From positions 62,001 through 126,000 of the forward strand of contig NZ_CANLZM010000009.1 of assembly GCF_947495565.1 (NCBI RefSeq): a DNA stretch of 64,000 bases, written 5' to 3'. Below, piece by piece: positions 34,051 to 43,927 of this stretch. The notes below the pieces were generated by a model. The model saw nothing but the letters and a program-made list of their open reading frames with translations, was not told the DNA's origin and did no database searches. Origin of the DNA: an uncultured Pontibacter sp. GTDB taxonomy: Bacteria; Bacteroidota; Bacteroidia; Cytophagales; Hymenobacteraceae. Positions within the stretch are counted from its first letter, which is position 1; every line of letters begins with the position of its first letter. Position numbers and translations under genes: made by a program.

Positions 34051-35748
34051 TTACTTTACCAGCAGCTTTAACTTTTGCATGTAGCTATTCCCGTTAAGTT
34101 CAACTATATACAGCCCTTCGGGTAGTTTAGTAGGCATCTGAATTGCAGCATCTACTGTTCCTTGCGGCTGAACTTGTAACGTTGTCTTGAGTAACTGTTT
34201 ACCCATGGTGTTATACAAGCTAATTGTAACGGAGGCAGCATCAGCAAAGCCTGTAGCATACAGCTGCACCGCTTCTGAGCCATCGGTAAGGTTAGGGTAA
34301 AGACTGACAGCAGGCAAAGCAGCTACTGTATGATGGATAGCAACCATTTTGGAATAAGAGAAAGAGCCATCAAGATCAACCTGTTTCAGGCGGTAGTACA
34401 AAATACCTTCGGGTAAGTCGGTATCTTTAAAGGTATAAGTGATGCGCTCATTGCTGTTGCCTGCCCCGGCCACGGCTCCGATAATTTTAAACGCACTGCC
34501 CTCCTGCATTCGCTCTACCTCAAAACGGCTATTGTCTTTTTCTGATGCCGTTACCCACTCCAGCTGCACCCCTCTGCTATCTTTTGCCGCCTCAAAACGT
34601 ATTAACTCAACAGGAAGCGGAACAATAGGCGACATCAAGGCATCAAACCATACTGGCGCCATTTTATTATAGCCTGCTTGGTTGGGATGTAGATTGTCGG
34701 CCATATCTCCTCCGTCTGTACCGTACTTGTAATTAATGCCTGCCCCATCTTGCATATCTACCAAAAGCAACTTATCACCTGTGCTGATACGCTGGTTTAC
34801 ATAGCTTTCCAACATGGCATTATACTTCAAGCTATTTTCTGCTTCTAGCGGTGTAGGACATTGCGTTTCACCTGCTTCATCATCATAACAAACACGCTTG
34901 ATGATTTTGGCTATAACTACTATTACCTCTTTTTTTGCTACAGCTTCGTAGTTATCAACTTGATCCAGTATGCCCATTACATCGTGCATGGCATTCTCGC
35001 TGCCATCAACCCAGTTTGTGCCTATGTGGAGCAGAATAATGTCAGGATTGTACTTGTTTAGATACGGGCCTCCTCCAGGTCCGCGATAATCTCCTGTATT
35101 ATAGAAATTGAACTCACCATTTTTAAGCAGTAAAGCAATATCCTCATCTCTCGCGCCTCCAAAACCTGCGTGGTCAATGTCTAGCTCATAGCCGTTATTT
35201 TGTAAAAAATCATCCTGATGATTCTGGCCTGACTGCTCGCTGCCAACAAAATCTATCTTATACCCTTGCTTAGAGGCATCTTCTGTGAGCAACCTGTAAA
35301 GCTCTTTCCGGTAGCCAATTCTTAGTCCTTGGGCTATAGAACCAGAACCGCCGTCTGTGTTAGAATCACCTAGAGGCATTAACCGGATTATATCATCCGG
35401 GTTGGTAGTTGCGTTTACTACTTCGCTATAACCTGATTCCTGTTCGTCAACAGTGGCTTTAACTCGATAGAATACCTGCTGGCTAAAGCCAAGATCGGTG
35501 TGTTTGTAGGAGCTTTGATCACCGGGTACAGTGGTAAGTGTAGTGAAGGCTCCTGCTTCGCCTGTGTCAGATTTTTCTAAGGTATAGCTTGTAGCGCCTG
35601 CTACAGGTTGCCATTTTACAACAATTGCTCTTACAAAGGATGCCTGAGCCGTAACAGCCTGAGGGGGTGATACTGCCGCATTTGCAAAACCAGAGTTAAA
35701 CAGAAGAAGGAAACAGGATAAGACACAGAACGAAATACGGAGAGGCAT
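34051..35748 (-). CDS. T9SS-secreted SGNH/GDSL esterase-like protein (type A domain)
   Basis: A 565-residue protein if it starts at MPLRISFC (35748). An earlier ATG at 35766 exists, but the later one gives the same start and the same 34-nt distance from the promoter element as the paralogue at 36963. A signal peptide (to about 24) is followed by a fibronectin-III-like domain (about 28-115), an SGNH hydrolase (about 122-365: MPLGDSNTDGG with Ser129, ILLHIGTNWVDG, and DNLHPNQAGY with the catalytic Asp/His), a second beta-sandwich and a type A sorting domain (last 75). SGNH enzymes remove acyl, often acetyl, groups from sugars. With the O-acetylation pair at 41262-43880 nearby, deacetylation of the EPS is a reasonable but unproven role. 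Confidence 0.87.
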   Translation of the reverse strand: MPLRISFCVLSCFLLLFNSGFANAAVSPPQAVTAQASFVRAIVVKWQPVAGATSYTLEKSDTGEAGAFTTLTTVPGDQSSYKHTDLGFSQQVFYRVKATVDEQESGYSEVVNATTNPDDIIRLMPLGDSNTDGGSGSIAQGLRIGYRKELYRLLTEDASKQGYKIDFVGSEQSGQNHQDDFLQNNGYELDIDHAGFGGARDEDIALLLKNGEFNFYNTGDYRGPGGGPYLNKYNPDIILLHIGTNWVDGSENAMHDVMGILDQVDNYEAVAKKEVIVVIAKIIKRVCYDDEAGETQCPTPLEAENSLKYNAMLESYVNQRISTGDKLLLVDMQDGAGINYKYGTDGGDMADNLHPNQAGYNKMAPVWFDALMSPIVPLPVELIRFEAAKDSRGVQLEWVTASEKDNSRFEVERMQEGSAFKIIGAVAGAGNSNERITYTFKDTDLPEGILYYRLKQVDLDGSFSYSKMVAIHHTVAALPAVSLYPNLTDGSEAVQLYATGFADAASVTISLYNTMGKQLLKTTLQVQPQGTVDAAIQMPTKLPEGLYIVELNGNSYMQKLKLLVK

Positions 35749-35781
35749 GAAAATACAGTTATTCAAATAGAAACTAACAAG

Positions 35782-35811
35782 CCTATATAACGATGCTCTT
35801 ATACTACGGTT
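35782..35811 (-). promoter_or_regulatory. Conserved ECF-like promoter element of the SGNH gene
   Basis: On the minus strand AACC, then CGTTATATAGG, with AAC and CGT 16 nt apart. The 30-bp element agrees with the one at 40930-40959 at 24 of 30 positions, including 11 in a row (CCTATATAACG on the plus strand), and both lie 34-35 nt before the start codon. Confidence 0.6.
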
Positions 35812-35948
35812 ATGCTTATTGGAAATATTTAAACCATAGCACTTTCGGAAATATTCACATTATCCAAAACGCTATTTCAATACACGCTTTAACACGAGCA
35901 ACAGCTTTGATAAATTACACTCCTAACAATTGTAAATTCGCCACCTTA

Positions 35949-36956
35949 CTACCAGATCAGGATTTGCCTCGGCTTCCTGCCGTTTATACTTCTATTGCTT
36001 TTAGCGCCGGAAAAGTGATAGCTTAACGTAAGCTCATTGGTAGATTTATCGATGGCTTTGGCATCTTGGGTAGGTGTTTCGTATGCGTAGCCGATTGATA
36101 GCTGATTAAGGCGAAGACCTGCTGCCAAAGTATAAGCCAGGTCGTTGCGGTAGCCAGCGCCAATCCAAAGCGTATTGTCGTACACAGCTTTCAGCTGCCC
36201 TTCCAGGGTAGATTTGTAATTGGCGTCGTACTGGTAAATGCCATTTAGCGTAAGCCCCAGCACATCTGTTATACTTGCACGGTAACCTGCCTGCGCTACA
36301 TGCCGGCGCTTATAAAACTCCTCTATGTAATCGCCTCCGGTAGAGGCTAATTTGCCTTCTGTCACATCCTTCATGCCATAACCAACATAATAGTTAGCCG
36401 CCATCAGCGAGAGGCCAAGGTTAATATCAGCTCTGCCGCTGCGGTTTTCCTCTCCCAGCACATTGCCAAACCGTGGGTCGTTCTTTTGGTCTATCGTCAG
36501 ACTATTGCCATCCAAACGGTGCGAAGTATAAGAAATGGCTGTTCCCCAGCGTAAATTAAGGCTTTCGGATAACCGGATGCCCGCACCATAGCTAAGGGTT
36601 GCCTGTGTCTCTTTGGCTGGCCCAAACTGATCGTGAAAAACCGTTAGCCCCAGGCCGTGACGGGCGCTTACCTCTTCCTTGTTTTCGCGGTTGCCAGGGC
36701 TGTTGGCAAAAGGTTTGCTGCTTCTGCCCAGTTGCTGCAGATCCAGTTCACCCGAAGCCATAATCGTTTTGGGAGCGTCCTCAAAGCCGGTCCATTGGTT
36801 GCGGTAAACGCTTCTGAGCACAGTGCCCTCCTGGCCTGTAAAAGAAGGGTTAAAGTAATGTTTGTAGTTAGAGAAGTTTGCCAACTGCTTTCTGCTCTGG
36901 GCCTGTGCCCCGCCGATTATCATTGCAAGGCAAACCCCAAGTATAAATCTCTTCAT
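35949..36956 (-). CDS. PorP/SprF-family type IX secretion outer-membrane protein
   Basis: A 335-residue protein with a signal peptide (to about 20, GGAQAQ), then the family pattern of a short N-terminal helix region (NYKHYFNPSFTGQEGTVLRSVYRNQWTGFEDAPKTI) and a beta-barrel of alternating strands. PorP/SprF proteins are thought to hold particular type B cargo at the surface, as SprF does for SprB. The start lies 6 nt after the stop of the type B SGNH adhesin gene at 36963-40895, so it is almost certainly its dedicated partner. A second pair exists at 54818-61704. Confidence 0.88.
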   Translation of the reverse strand: MKRFILGVCLAMIIGGAQAQSRKQLANFSNYKHYFNPSFTGQEGTVLRSVYRNQWTGFEDAPKTIMASGELDLQQLGRSSKPFANSPGNRENKEEVSARHGLGLTVFHDQFGPAKETQATLSYGAGIRLSESLNLRWGTAISYTSHRLDGNSLTIDQKNDPRFGNVLGEENRSGRADINLGLSLMAANYYVGYGMKDVTEGKLASTGGDYIEEFYKRRHVAQAGYRASITDVLGLTLNGIYQYDANYKSTLEGQLKAVYDNTLWIGAGYRNDLAYTLAAGLRLNQLSIGYAYETPTQDAKAIDKSTNELTLSYHFSGAKSNRSINGRKPRQILIW

Positions 36957-36962
36957 CTGCTA

Positions 36963-39900
36963 CTATTTAAGTACCGTTAAAACACCTTTCTTCACCAGGT
37001 TGATATCTTTTATCTGAATGATGTAGAAGAATGAGCCTGCCAGCACACGGCCGTCTTTGCCTCTTCCATCCCAGCCTTTTTCCGGATTGGTAGTCTGGAA
37101 CAAAAGCACACCTGAACGATCAAACACCTGCACCTCTACGCTGTCGTAATAGCGCAGCTCAGGCACCAGCCAAGTGTCATTAATATTGTCTCCGTCTGGC
37201 GAGAAGGCATTTACCAGCTCTATACTTCCGTCAGGTTTGTACAAGGATTTTGTGAGGGCAAAGCTCTTCTCTATCGTGTTTTGGTAAGGGTCTGTGCTAC
37301 GCACGCGGATGCTGAAGTTAGATTTTCCGGACAGGCCTTCGTTAGAGAGCAGGTACAGTTCACTGCCACGGATCTCAAACAGGCTGTTATGCTCGTCGCC
37401 CTGCCCGCTTACTAAAGCATAGGTAAAGGTGGCATCATCCGGGTCGGTGGTAGACAAAGTGCCGATCACCTCCTCTGACGCTATGTCCGGGGCAAAACTG
37501 TCTGTACTCAGGTTAAGCGCAGTAGGTGGCTGATTTGGCTCAACTTGCACAGTTATGCTGGCCATTCTGTTTTTGCTGTTGCTGGTGTTCTCCTTCAGCT
37601 CCAGTTGCCCGGCCAAAGTATAACTGCCCGGAACCTCCCTGTTAAAATCGCCCTGGCTCCAGGTTACGTTCAGCAAATCCGTCTCTCCGTTTGTGTAGCT
37701 CACTTCTACTTCAGCCGGGAGGCCAAGGTCTTCAAAGCTGGTTTTGAAAGGCACTGTAATAGAAGCGGGATTTTTTACGGATAGAATATCTTTGGTAAGC
37801 TTTCTAACCTGATCTGTTACCTCCTGCCCCTGGTTTCCTACTTCATCTACTAAGTATAATGAAGCTGTCAGCATGCCATCAGACAGGCTGGTAAGGTCTA
37901 AGTCAGAAATTGTAAACGACGAGGACGCTACTGCTGCTGTACCTGTTATCGGGTCTCCGCCGTTGCTGCTGTTTATGCTATAAAAATAAGTAGTACCCGC
38001 TTCCGCACCTGTCACCTCCAGCGCAACAGCCGACTGGTTGTCTATATCTACCAAGTCTGGCACAAATGCTATAGCGTAGCCTTTCGGAGCAGAGGCGTCA
38101 TAGGTAATTTCCAGTGAGTTTGAGACAGTATTAGGGTTGCCTGCCAGGTCTATCACTTTACCAGCCGGCAGTTTTATGCGCACTGCACCATCAGCAGCAG
38201 GCGTGACTGTGGCCGTGTACGCAGCCTCTCCGGCAGGTTCAAAGTCTTCCAACTGAGCGTTTACCACCTCAAAATCAGAAGCGGCTAACCCAAAAACGAT
38301 TTCTGTAAAGTTTATACTTATGCTGAACGCTTGGTTAACCAGCAAATTACTTTCGGTAGTGATTTCCGCTTTGGGCGCTGTCAAGTCAATCGTTACGGAG
38401 AAATCTGTACTTGCATCACTCACATTACCGGCGGCATCTGTAGCGGTGGCTGTAAAAGTGTACTGGCCTTGCTTCAGGGCAGTACTTTCATGGCTGTACT
38501 CCCAAGTACCTTTTTTATTGGCGGCTGCCTTTCCAAGCAGCTTGCCTTGCTCTAATATGCTCACTTCTGCACCTGCCTCTGCGGCACCGTAAAGTATAAG
38601 CTTGTTATCAGCGGTAATCCGGTCATCATCTGCTGTGCCCAGGTCTTCTGTAATGCCTGCAAACGTTGGGGCTTCAGGTGCTTTGGTATCGATCAGCCAA
38701 CTGTAAGTTGCCGGTGTTTTATCCGTGTTGCCTGCTTTATCGGTGGCGCGCACAGCTAATGTATGGTTTCCTTCTGATAGCCCTGTAGCGGTGTAGCTGC
38801 TTCCTGCTTCTGTGTATGCGGCACCATCCAGGCTTACCTCGTAGGTTACTTCTTGCTCGTTGGAGGAAAAGCTGAACTTGGCCACGTTGCTGTTGCTAGC
38901 TTCGGCAGGTCCTGAGGCAATAGTAGTTTCAGGCGCTTTGGTATCAATAGTGATGCTTACAATGTTACTTGCCTTGCTGGTATTGCCGGCAGCATCAGTC
39001 GCTTTTGCTGATAGCTGCTGCACTCCTTCTGCCAGCGCATTGCTTGGGCTTATACTCCATTTGCCGTCTTTATCAGCAGTAGTGGTAGCAAGGCTGTTTC
39101 CGTTAACAAAAATATTCACTGTGCTTCCAGCCTCCGCTGTGCCGCTGATAGCAGGTTTGTTTGTATTTAAAACCTGGTTAGTAGCTGGAGCCGACACAAC
39201 AGGCCCGTCGGGTGCCTTAGTATCAATGGCCCAAGTATAACTGGCAGGCGTAGCATCTGTGTTACCGGCCGCATCCACAGCTCTTACGCTTAAGGTATGC
39301 TCCCCATCCGATAGATTATTTGTAGTGAATGGATTGGCCGCATTGGCAAAATTACCTTCGTCTATACTTACCTGGTATGTTACGCCACTCTCGTTGCTGC
39401 TAAAGCTAAACTTAGCTAAGCTGCTGTTTGAGAGCTTTTCGGGTTTAGAGGCAATGGTAGTCTCCGGCGCTGCATTATCAACCGTAAATGTTCTGGTGCT
39501 GCTACGCTGGCTGGTATTGCCGGCGGCATCGGTGGCTGTGGCAGTTAGCTGCTTTCTGCCATCTGCCAGTGCAGTTGTCAGCGTAAGGCTCCACTTGCCA
39601 TCATTCCCAGCTTTGATTTTTCCGATGCTGGCACCGTTTATGAAAATCTCAACGTTGCTATCTGCCTCTGCTGTACCCGAAATTGTTGGCTTGGTGTTCT
39701 TCATAGATGCCCCTTCAGCAGGAGCTAAAACTACAGGAGCGTCAGGTGCTGTAACATCTGAAGGAGTTAACTCTCTGTTCAGTAGCTCATCCAGCACTTT
39801 AAACCAAACTGGCGCCATTTTATCATAGCCTTTCTGCGTGGGATGCAGGTTGTCGGCCATGTCGCCGCCCTCAGAACTGTATTTGTAGATCAACCCAGCC

Positions 39901-40895
39901 CCATCCTGCATGTCAACCAGTAACAGTCTGTCACCTGCGGCGGCACGCTGTTTCACATAGTCTTCCAGCATGTTGTTATACTTTATGGTGTTCTCTGCCT
40001 CTGTTGGCGTAGGGCATGAACTCGCGTTGCAAACACGCTTTATTATCTTAGCTACAACTACAGTAACTTCTCTGCCTCTTCGTGCTTCATGTTCGTCCAC
40101 CAGGTCCAGAATTCTTTTCACGTCATTCATGGCGTTTTGGCTGCCATCTACCTGGTTGGTGCCAATATGAAGCAGTATGATATCGGGGTTATACTTATCT
40201 AAATAAGCACCTCCTCCCGGGCCACGATTCTTACCGGTGCCATCTTGGTATGTCCCTTTTTCAAGCAGTGCAGCGATGTCCTCATCTCTCGCCCCTCCAA
40301 ATCCTGCATGGTCTGTGTCGGTCATGAGGGCGCTTCCGGTGCTTTCGCTGCCTACAAAATCATACCTGCCTTTGGTTTCGGATGCGTTCAGCAACTCTTC
40401 CAGTTTATCGCGGTAACCGGCTCTCTGCTCAACTGGGATAGCACTGCTACCGCCCTCCGTATTGGAGTCGCCTAAAGGCATGATTTTATATTTGTAGATT
40501 TCTTGATGCGTGGTGGCGCTAACTATTTTACTGTAAGGTGAATCACCGGCACTGCCTGTGGTTTTAATTCTGTAGTGAGCTGTTTCGTTGTAGTATAAAT
40601 CAGTATCGCGGTAAACAACTTCTCCGGCACCAAGCTTCTTTACAACAGCAAAAGGACCTGCACTACCAGATATAGATTTTTCAACCACGTATCCTGTAGC
40701 GCCGTCAATTTTATTCCATTTAATGGTGATGGCTCCTACTAAGGAAGGCATTGCATTTGGCTGCGGTGCGGCAAGGGCAGCGGAAGAAGGGATTGGGGAA
40801 GGCGAAGCTGCTGACGCATCAATACAAACCACTGATATACAAACAAATGACAGTAATGCAATTAGCAACTGTTTTGCGTAAAAGTATAAGGGCAT
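36963..40895 (-). CDS. Giant SGNH esterase-adhesin with Ig stalk and type B (CHU_C) sorting domain
   Basis: A 1310-residue protein. A signal peptide (to about 30) is followed by a fibronectin-III-like domain (about 45-130); an SGNH hydrolase (about 137-375; MPLGDSNTEGG with Ser144, LLHIGTNQVDG and DNLHPTQKGYD); a stalk of alternating Big-type repeats (about 385-840, with PTISGTAEADS-, PAISGTAEAGS- and APETTIAS-type starts and ATDAAGNTS ends); further Ig-like modules (about 845-1150); a cadherin-like module (about 1155-1225); and a type B gliding-motility-associated domain (about 1227-1310, NAFSPDGDNINDTW). It is the paralogue of the SGNH protein at 34051 but has a different sorting domain. 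A surface-held esterase on a long stalk is the likely product. It is cotranscribed with a PorP/SprF gene. Confidence 0.88.
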   Translation of the reverse strand: MPLYFYAKQLLIALLSFVCISVVCIDASAASPSPIPSSAALAAPQPNAMPSLVGAITIKWNKIDGATGYVVEKSISGSAGPFAVVKKLGAGEVVYRDTDLYYNETAHYRIKTTGSAGDSPYSKIVSATTHQEIYKYKIMPLGDSNTEGGSSAIPVEQRAGYRDKLEELLNASETKGRYDFVGSESTGSALMTDTDHAGFGGARDEDIAALLEKGTYQDGTGKNRGPGGGAYLDKYNPDIILLHIGTNQVDGSQNAMNDVKRILDLVDEHEARRGREVTVVVAKIIKRVCNASSCPTPTEAENTIKYNNMLEDYVKQRAAAGDRLLLVDMQDGAGLIYKYSSEGGDMADNLHPTQKGYDKMAPVWFKVLDELLNRELTPSDVTAPDAPVVLAPAEGASMKNTKPTISGTAEADSNVEIFINGASIGKIKAGNDGKWSLTLTTALADGRKQLTATATDAAGNTSQRSSTRTFTVDNAAPETTIASKPEKLSNSSLAKFSFSSNESGVTYQVSIDEGNFANAANPFTTNNLSDGEHTLSVRAVDAAGNTDATPASYTWAIDTKAPDGPVVSAPATNQVLNTNKPAISGTAEAGSTVNIFVNGNSLATTTADKDGKWSISPSNALAEGVQQLSAKATDAAGNTSKASNIVSITIDTKAPETTIASGPAEASNSNVAKFSFSSNEQEVTYEVSLDGAAYTEAGSSYTATGLSEGNHTLAVRATDKAGNTDKTPATYSWLIDTKAPEAPTFAGITEDLGTADDDRITADNKLILYGAAEAGAEVSILEQGKLLGKAAANKKGTWEYSHESTALKQGQYTFTATATDAAGNVSDASTDFSVTIDLTAPKAEITTESNLLVNQAFSISINFTEIVFGLAASDFEVVNAQLEDFEPAGEAAYTATVTPAADGAVRIKLPAGKVIDLAGNPNTVSNSLEITYDASAPKGYAIAFVPDLVDIDNQSAVALEVTGAEAGTTYFYSINSSNGGDPITGTAAVASSSFTISDLDLTSLSDGMLTASLYLVDEVGNQGQEVTDQVRKLTKDILSVKNPASITVPFKTSFEDLGLPAEVEVSYTNGETDLLNVTWSQGDFNREVPGSYTLAGQLELKENTSNSKNRMASITVQVEPNQPPTALNLSTDSFAPDIASEEVIGTLSTTDPDDATFTYALVSGQGDEHNSLFEIRGSELYLLSNEGLSGKSNFSIRVRSTDPYQNTIEKSFALTKSLYKPDGSIELVNAFSPDGDNINDTWLVPELRYYDSVEVQVFDRSGVLLFQTTNPEKGWDGRGKDGRVLAGSFFYIIQIKDINLVKKGVLTVLK

Positions 40896-40929
40896 ATAGC
40901 AAGTAGTGTTAAGGCTTTCTGATAAACTC

Positions 40930-40959
40930 CCTATATAACGGTATTCCTATACCATGGTT
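40930..40959 (-). promoter_or_regulatory. Conserved ECF-like promoter element of the SGNH adhesin operon
   Basis: On the minus strand AACC and CGTTATATAGG, with AAC and CGT 16 nt apart, 35 nt before the ATG at 40895. It matches the element before the other SGNH gene at 24 of 30 positions. Confidence 0.6.
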
Positions 40960-41016
40960 GCCACTTGTTTGCGGTAAATAACTAAACAAAGTGCATTTTA
41001 TACTTAATCTTTGTCT

Positions 41017-41040
41017 GAACACAGATTTTAATATTTCGTA
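41017..41040 (+). promoter_or_regulatory. ECF-like promoter element of the MBOAT operon
   Basis: GAAC (41017-41020), 16 nt, CGTA (41037-41040). It lies 221 nt before the MBOAT start, so the leader would be long; a hairpin sits in that leader at 41109-41129. Confidence 0.35.
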
Positions 41041-41261
41041 CCACTACTCGTTGATAGCTGCTGATGTTACTAAACATGCGGATATCTAAGTATTTGAAAA
41101 AATATATGCTAAAAGGCACAACCTTTTAGTTCAACTTCTATATAATATCTAAAAAGGAGCTGTTCCATCGTTCCTAAAGTAAAGCGACCCCACTTACACC
41201 CCATGAAGCATAATGCATCTGATGCTGCCTGACATAACCACCCTTATAAAACGGACAATGT

Positions 41262-42737
41262 ATGCTTTTTAACTCTACTGAATTTTTCATCTTCTTTCCG
41301 GTAGTAGTTACCCTATACTTCCTGACGCCTTTTAACCGCCGATGGCTGATACTGCTGCTTGCCAGCTACTACTTCTACATGTCCTGGAAGCCAGCTTACA
41401 CGCTCATTTTAATTGCTTCTACTGCGATTGACTACACCTGTGGCCGCATGATGGGCCGCTACCCCGACGAAGACAAAGACAAGCGACGCCCATGGCTTTA
41501 CCTGAGCCTTTTAGCTAACCTGGGCGTGTTGCTTCTGTTTAAATACTACAATTTCTTTAACGACAGCGCACGAGAGTTAGCCCTTGCCCTGGATGTGCCT
41601 TACGCCATGCCCGCCTTTGAGCTGCTGCTGCCGATGGGTATTTCCTTCTATACTTTCCAGACGATGAGTTATAGTATAGATGTGTACAACGGGCGTATCA
41701 AACCAGAGCGCCATCTGGGTGTATTTGCGCTTTTCGTTTCCTTTTTTCCGCAGCTGGTGGCAGGCCCCATCGAGCGTGCCGGCAACCTGCTGGGGCAGCT
41801 ACACCAAGGCCATGAGTTTAACTACAACCGTGTGGTGGCTGGTTTGCGCCGCATGGCTTGGGGCTTTTTCAAGAAAATTGTTATTGCTGATAACCTGGCG
41901 CTTATGGTGAACCAGGTTTACAACAACCCCACAGAGTTCGACGGCATCTCACATATCATTGCCACGGTTTTCTTCGCCTTCCAGATTTACTGCGACTTCT
42001 CCGGTTACTCCGACATTGCCATCGGAGCCGCTCAAGTAATGGGTTTCAGGTTGATGGAGAACTTCCGCAGTCCATACTTTGCCAAATCTATACCTGAGTT
42101 CTGGAGCCGTTGGCATATCTCGCTCTCCACCTGGTTCCGCGATTATTTGTACATACCTTTGGGCGGTAACCGCGTCGTGAAGTGGCGCTGGTATTACAAT
42201 CTGTTTGTAGTGTTCCTGGTAAGTGGCCTTTGGCACGGAGCCAGCTGGACTTTTGTAGTTTGGGGAGCGCTGCACGGCATTTACCAAATATTCGGTATGA
42301 TGACCAAACAAAAACGAAATGCCCTGGTGCAGCGAATCGGCCTTAACCGCAACCCGCAGTTGTATAAGTGGGTGCAGGTACTTACCGTGTTTTTCCTAGT
42401 TTGCTTTTCTTGGATATTCTTTAGAGCGAACAGTATAACCGATGCTTTTTTCATTGTAAGCCAGAGTGCCTCCGTGCTTACCAGCCCCGCGCAAGTATTT
42501 GCCTTAGACTGGAGCCATGATGTATTTATGGATCAAGGGTTTAAAGTTTTTACAGTTTCTGTTTTAGCCATTGCGCTCATGGAAATCGTACATCTTATAC
42601 AACGTAACGGAAGTGTTTCGCAGCTTATCCTGCAGCGCCCTGTCTGGGTGCGCTGGGGCATTTATTACGCTGCCATTATCGCGGTGCTTCTTTTTGGGCA
42701 ATTCGGTCATCAGGAGTTTATCTATTTTCAGTTTTAA
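41262..42737 (+). CDS. MBOAT O-acyltransferase (AlgI-like)
   Basis: A 491-residue membrane protein with about 10-12 hydrophobic segments. The AlgI-type core is clear: FSLF-like start (MLFNSTEFFIFFPVV), MGISFYTFQTMSYSIDVY, FPQLVAGPIERAGNLL, PEFWSRWHISLSTWFRDYLYIPLGGNR and GLWHGASWTFVVWGALHG with the catalytic His near residue 326. MBOAT proteins of this type pass acetyl groups across the inner membrane for periplasmic O-acetylation of polysaccharides. The AlgJ/AlgX-like gene begins 6 nt after its stop and would take over the acetyl group. The polymer is presumably the EPS encoded around it. Confidence 0.92.
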   Translation: MLFNSTEFFIFFPVVVTLYFLTPFNRRWLILLLASYYFYMSWKPAYTLILIASTAIDYTCGRMMGRYPDEDKDKRRPWLYLSLLANLGVLLLFKYYNFFNDSARELALALDVPYAMPAFELLLPMGISFYTFQTMSYSIDVYNGRIKPERHLGVFALFVSFFPQLVAGPIERAGNLLGQLHQGHEFNYNRVVAGLRRMAWGFFKKIVIADNLALMVNQVYNNPTEFDGISHIIATVFFAFQIYCDFSGYSDIAIGAAQVMGFRLMENFRSPYFAKSIPEFWSRWHISLSTWFRDYLYIPLGGNRVVKWRWYYNLFVVFLVSGLWHGASWTFVVWGALHGIYQIFGMMTKQKRNALVQRIGLNRNPQLYKWVQVLTVFFLVCFSWIFFRANSITDAFFIVSQSASVLTSPAQVFALDWSHDVFMDQGFKVFTVSVLAIALMEIVHLIQRNGSVSQLILQRPVWVRWGIYYAAIIAVLLFGQFGHQEFIYFQF

Positions 42738-42743
42738 GAAAAT

Positions 42744-43880
42744 ATGACAAAAGATATAAAACATAAAGGTGTAAAGCGGCTGCTTGGTAAGCTTACCTTA
42801 CTTGCGCTTCCGTTTATACTTTGGCCGCTCATAGAGGTATTCGTTCTTCCCATGAATTTCTTCACCTTCAGAATCTGGGAGACAATCTCGGTTAGCACGA
42901 TGCGGGTAATGTCCGGCCCGTTTTACCCGAATGTGCACATGCAGATGGAAGAAGAAGGTGAACTGGCGCCACGCACACCCTATGCTCAGAAACGGCAGGT
43001 AGAATGGTACACAGACACCTACGGCTACCGCAACCGCGACACAAAAAACGATGTGCTGCTGATCGGGGACTCCAACATTACTGGTGCCAAATTATCGCAG
43101 GATGAAACATTGGCCGAGGTGCTGGAGCAGCAACTGGGCCGCGATGTGTATTCATTTGCACCGGCTACCATGAACCGCTTTCTGGCCACAGATCGCTTTC
43201 AGGAGAATCCGCCTAAGCTAGTCATTGTGTCGAGCATAGAGCGCCGCGTACCGGAGCTGCCTCCGGTTGGCGATAACGGCCTCAACTCCAAAATCAGAAA
43301 TTTTACCGGTAACCTCATCAACTCCTCCTCTTTTTTAACCTCTGTTGCCGTTACCGCCGACCGTATATCCAAGCTGGGGCTGTACCGCCGTACACTGGCC
43401 GAAATGGACCGCGCAGCAGGTAGAAAAGAGTATATCAGCTACAATAACGAGTTTTTTATGGAAGGTGAAATCGCTAACCGCGACTTCTCTGAAGAGGAGC
43501 TGGATTATATTGCTGAAGTGCTTGTTGGCTACCGTAATGCCTTACAGGAGCGGGGCATACATTTTGTATTCCTGCCGATACCCAATAAAGAAAATATTTA
43601 TCACAAACTGTTGCCCTCTCAAAAAGAAGCAACTTTTTTGCCGCGCCTATTGCGCCGCCTCGATGAGAAAGGCGTAGAGTATGTAGACCTGCAACCTGCT
43701 TTCAATGAGCTGTATGAGCAGAAACAGGTTAAACTATACCCTGTGGATGACGCGCACTGGAACGCAGTAGCGGTAAAAGTGGCCGCACAACTACTAACCA
43801 GGCACTCTACAGTGGCACAGTTACAGGCAACGCCTCAAAATAAAGATGAAAAACTACTGGTTAATTTAAAAGAAGAATAA
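42744..43880 (+). CDS. AlgJ/AlgX-like O-acetyltransferase (SGNH fold), membrane-anchored
   Basis: A 378-residue protein with one N-terminal membrane segment (about 14-35), probably not cleaved, and a periplasmic SGNH-like domain. VLLIGDSNITGA carries Ser110 and DDAHWNAVAV near residue 336 the Asp/His pair, as in AlgJ/AlgX. It should transfer acetyl from the MBOAT protein to the polymer. Its position directly after the MBOAT gene is the usual two-gene arrangement. It differs from the T9SS SGNH proteins in fold details and location, so synthesis and removal of acetyl groups would be split between periplasm and surface. Confidence 0.85.
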   Translation: MTKDIKHKGVKRLLGKLTLLALPFILWPLIEVFVLPMNFFTFRIWETISVSTMRVMSGPFYPNVHMQMEEEGELAPRTPYAQKRQVEWYTDTYGYRNRDTKNDVLLIGDSNITGAKLSQDETLAEVLEQQLGRDVYSFAPATMNRFLATDRFQENPPKLVIVSSIERRVPELPPVGDNGLNSKIRNFTGNLINSSSFLTSVAVTADRISKLGLYRRTLAEMDRAAGRKEYISYNNEFFMEGEIANRDFSEEELDYIAEVLVGYRNALQERGIHFVFLPIPNKENIYHKLLPSQKEATFLPRLLRRLDEKGVEYVDLQPAFNELYEQKQVKLYPVDDAHWNAVAVKVAAQLLTRHSTVAQLQATPQNKDEKLLVNLKEE

Positions 43881-43927
43881 CCAGTGCTAAAATTTAAAAC
43901 CCGTAATACCTATATACACCCACGCCC

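Larger units (their letters stand above)
40896..41261. other. Divergent promoter region of the SGNH adhesin and O-acetylation operons
   Basis: It holds the minus-strand element at 40930-40959, the plus-strand element at 41017-41040 and a perfect hairpin CTAAAAGG-CACAA-CCTTTTAG at 41109-41129 that could be an operator or attenuator of the MBOAT operon. No ORF is credible. Confidence 0.55.

Noticed and set aside
36963..40895. Assembly artefact in the Ig repeats
   Set aside because: The repeats differ clearly at DNA level and the frame is intact throughout, so collapse or misassembly is not indicated.
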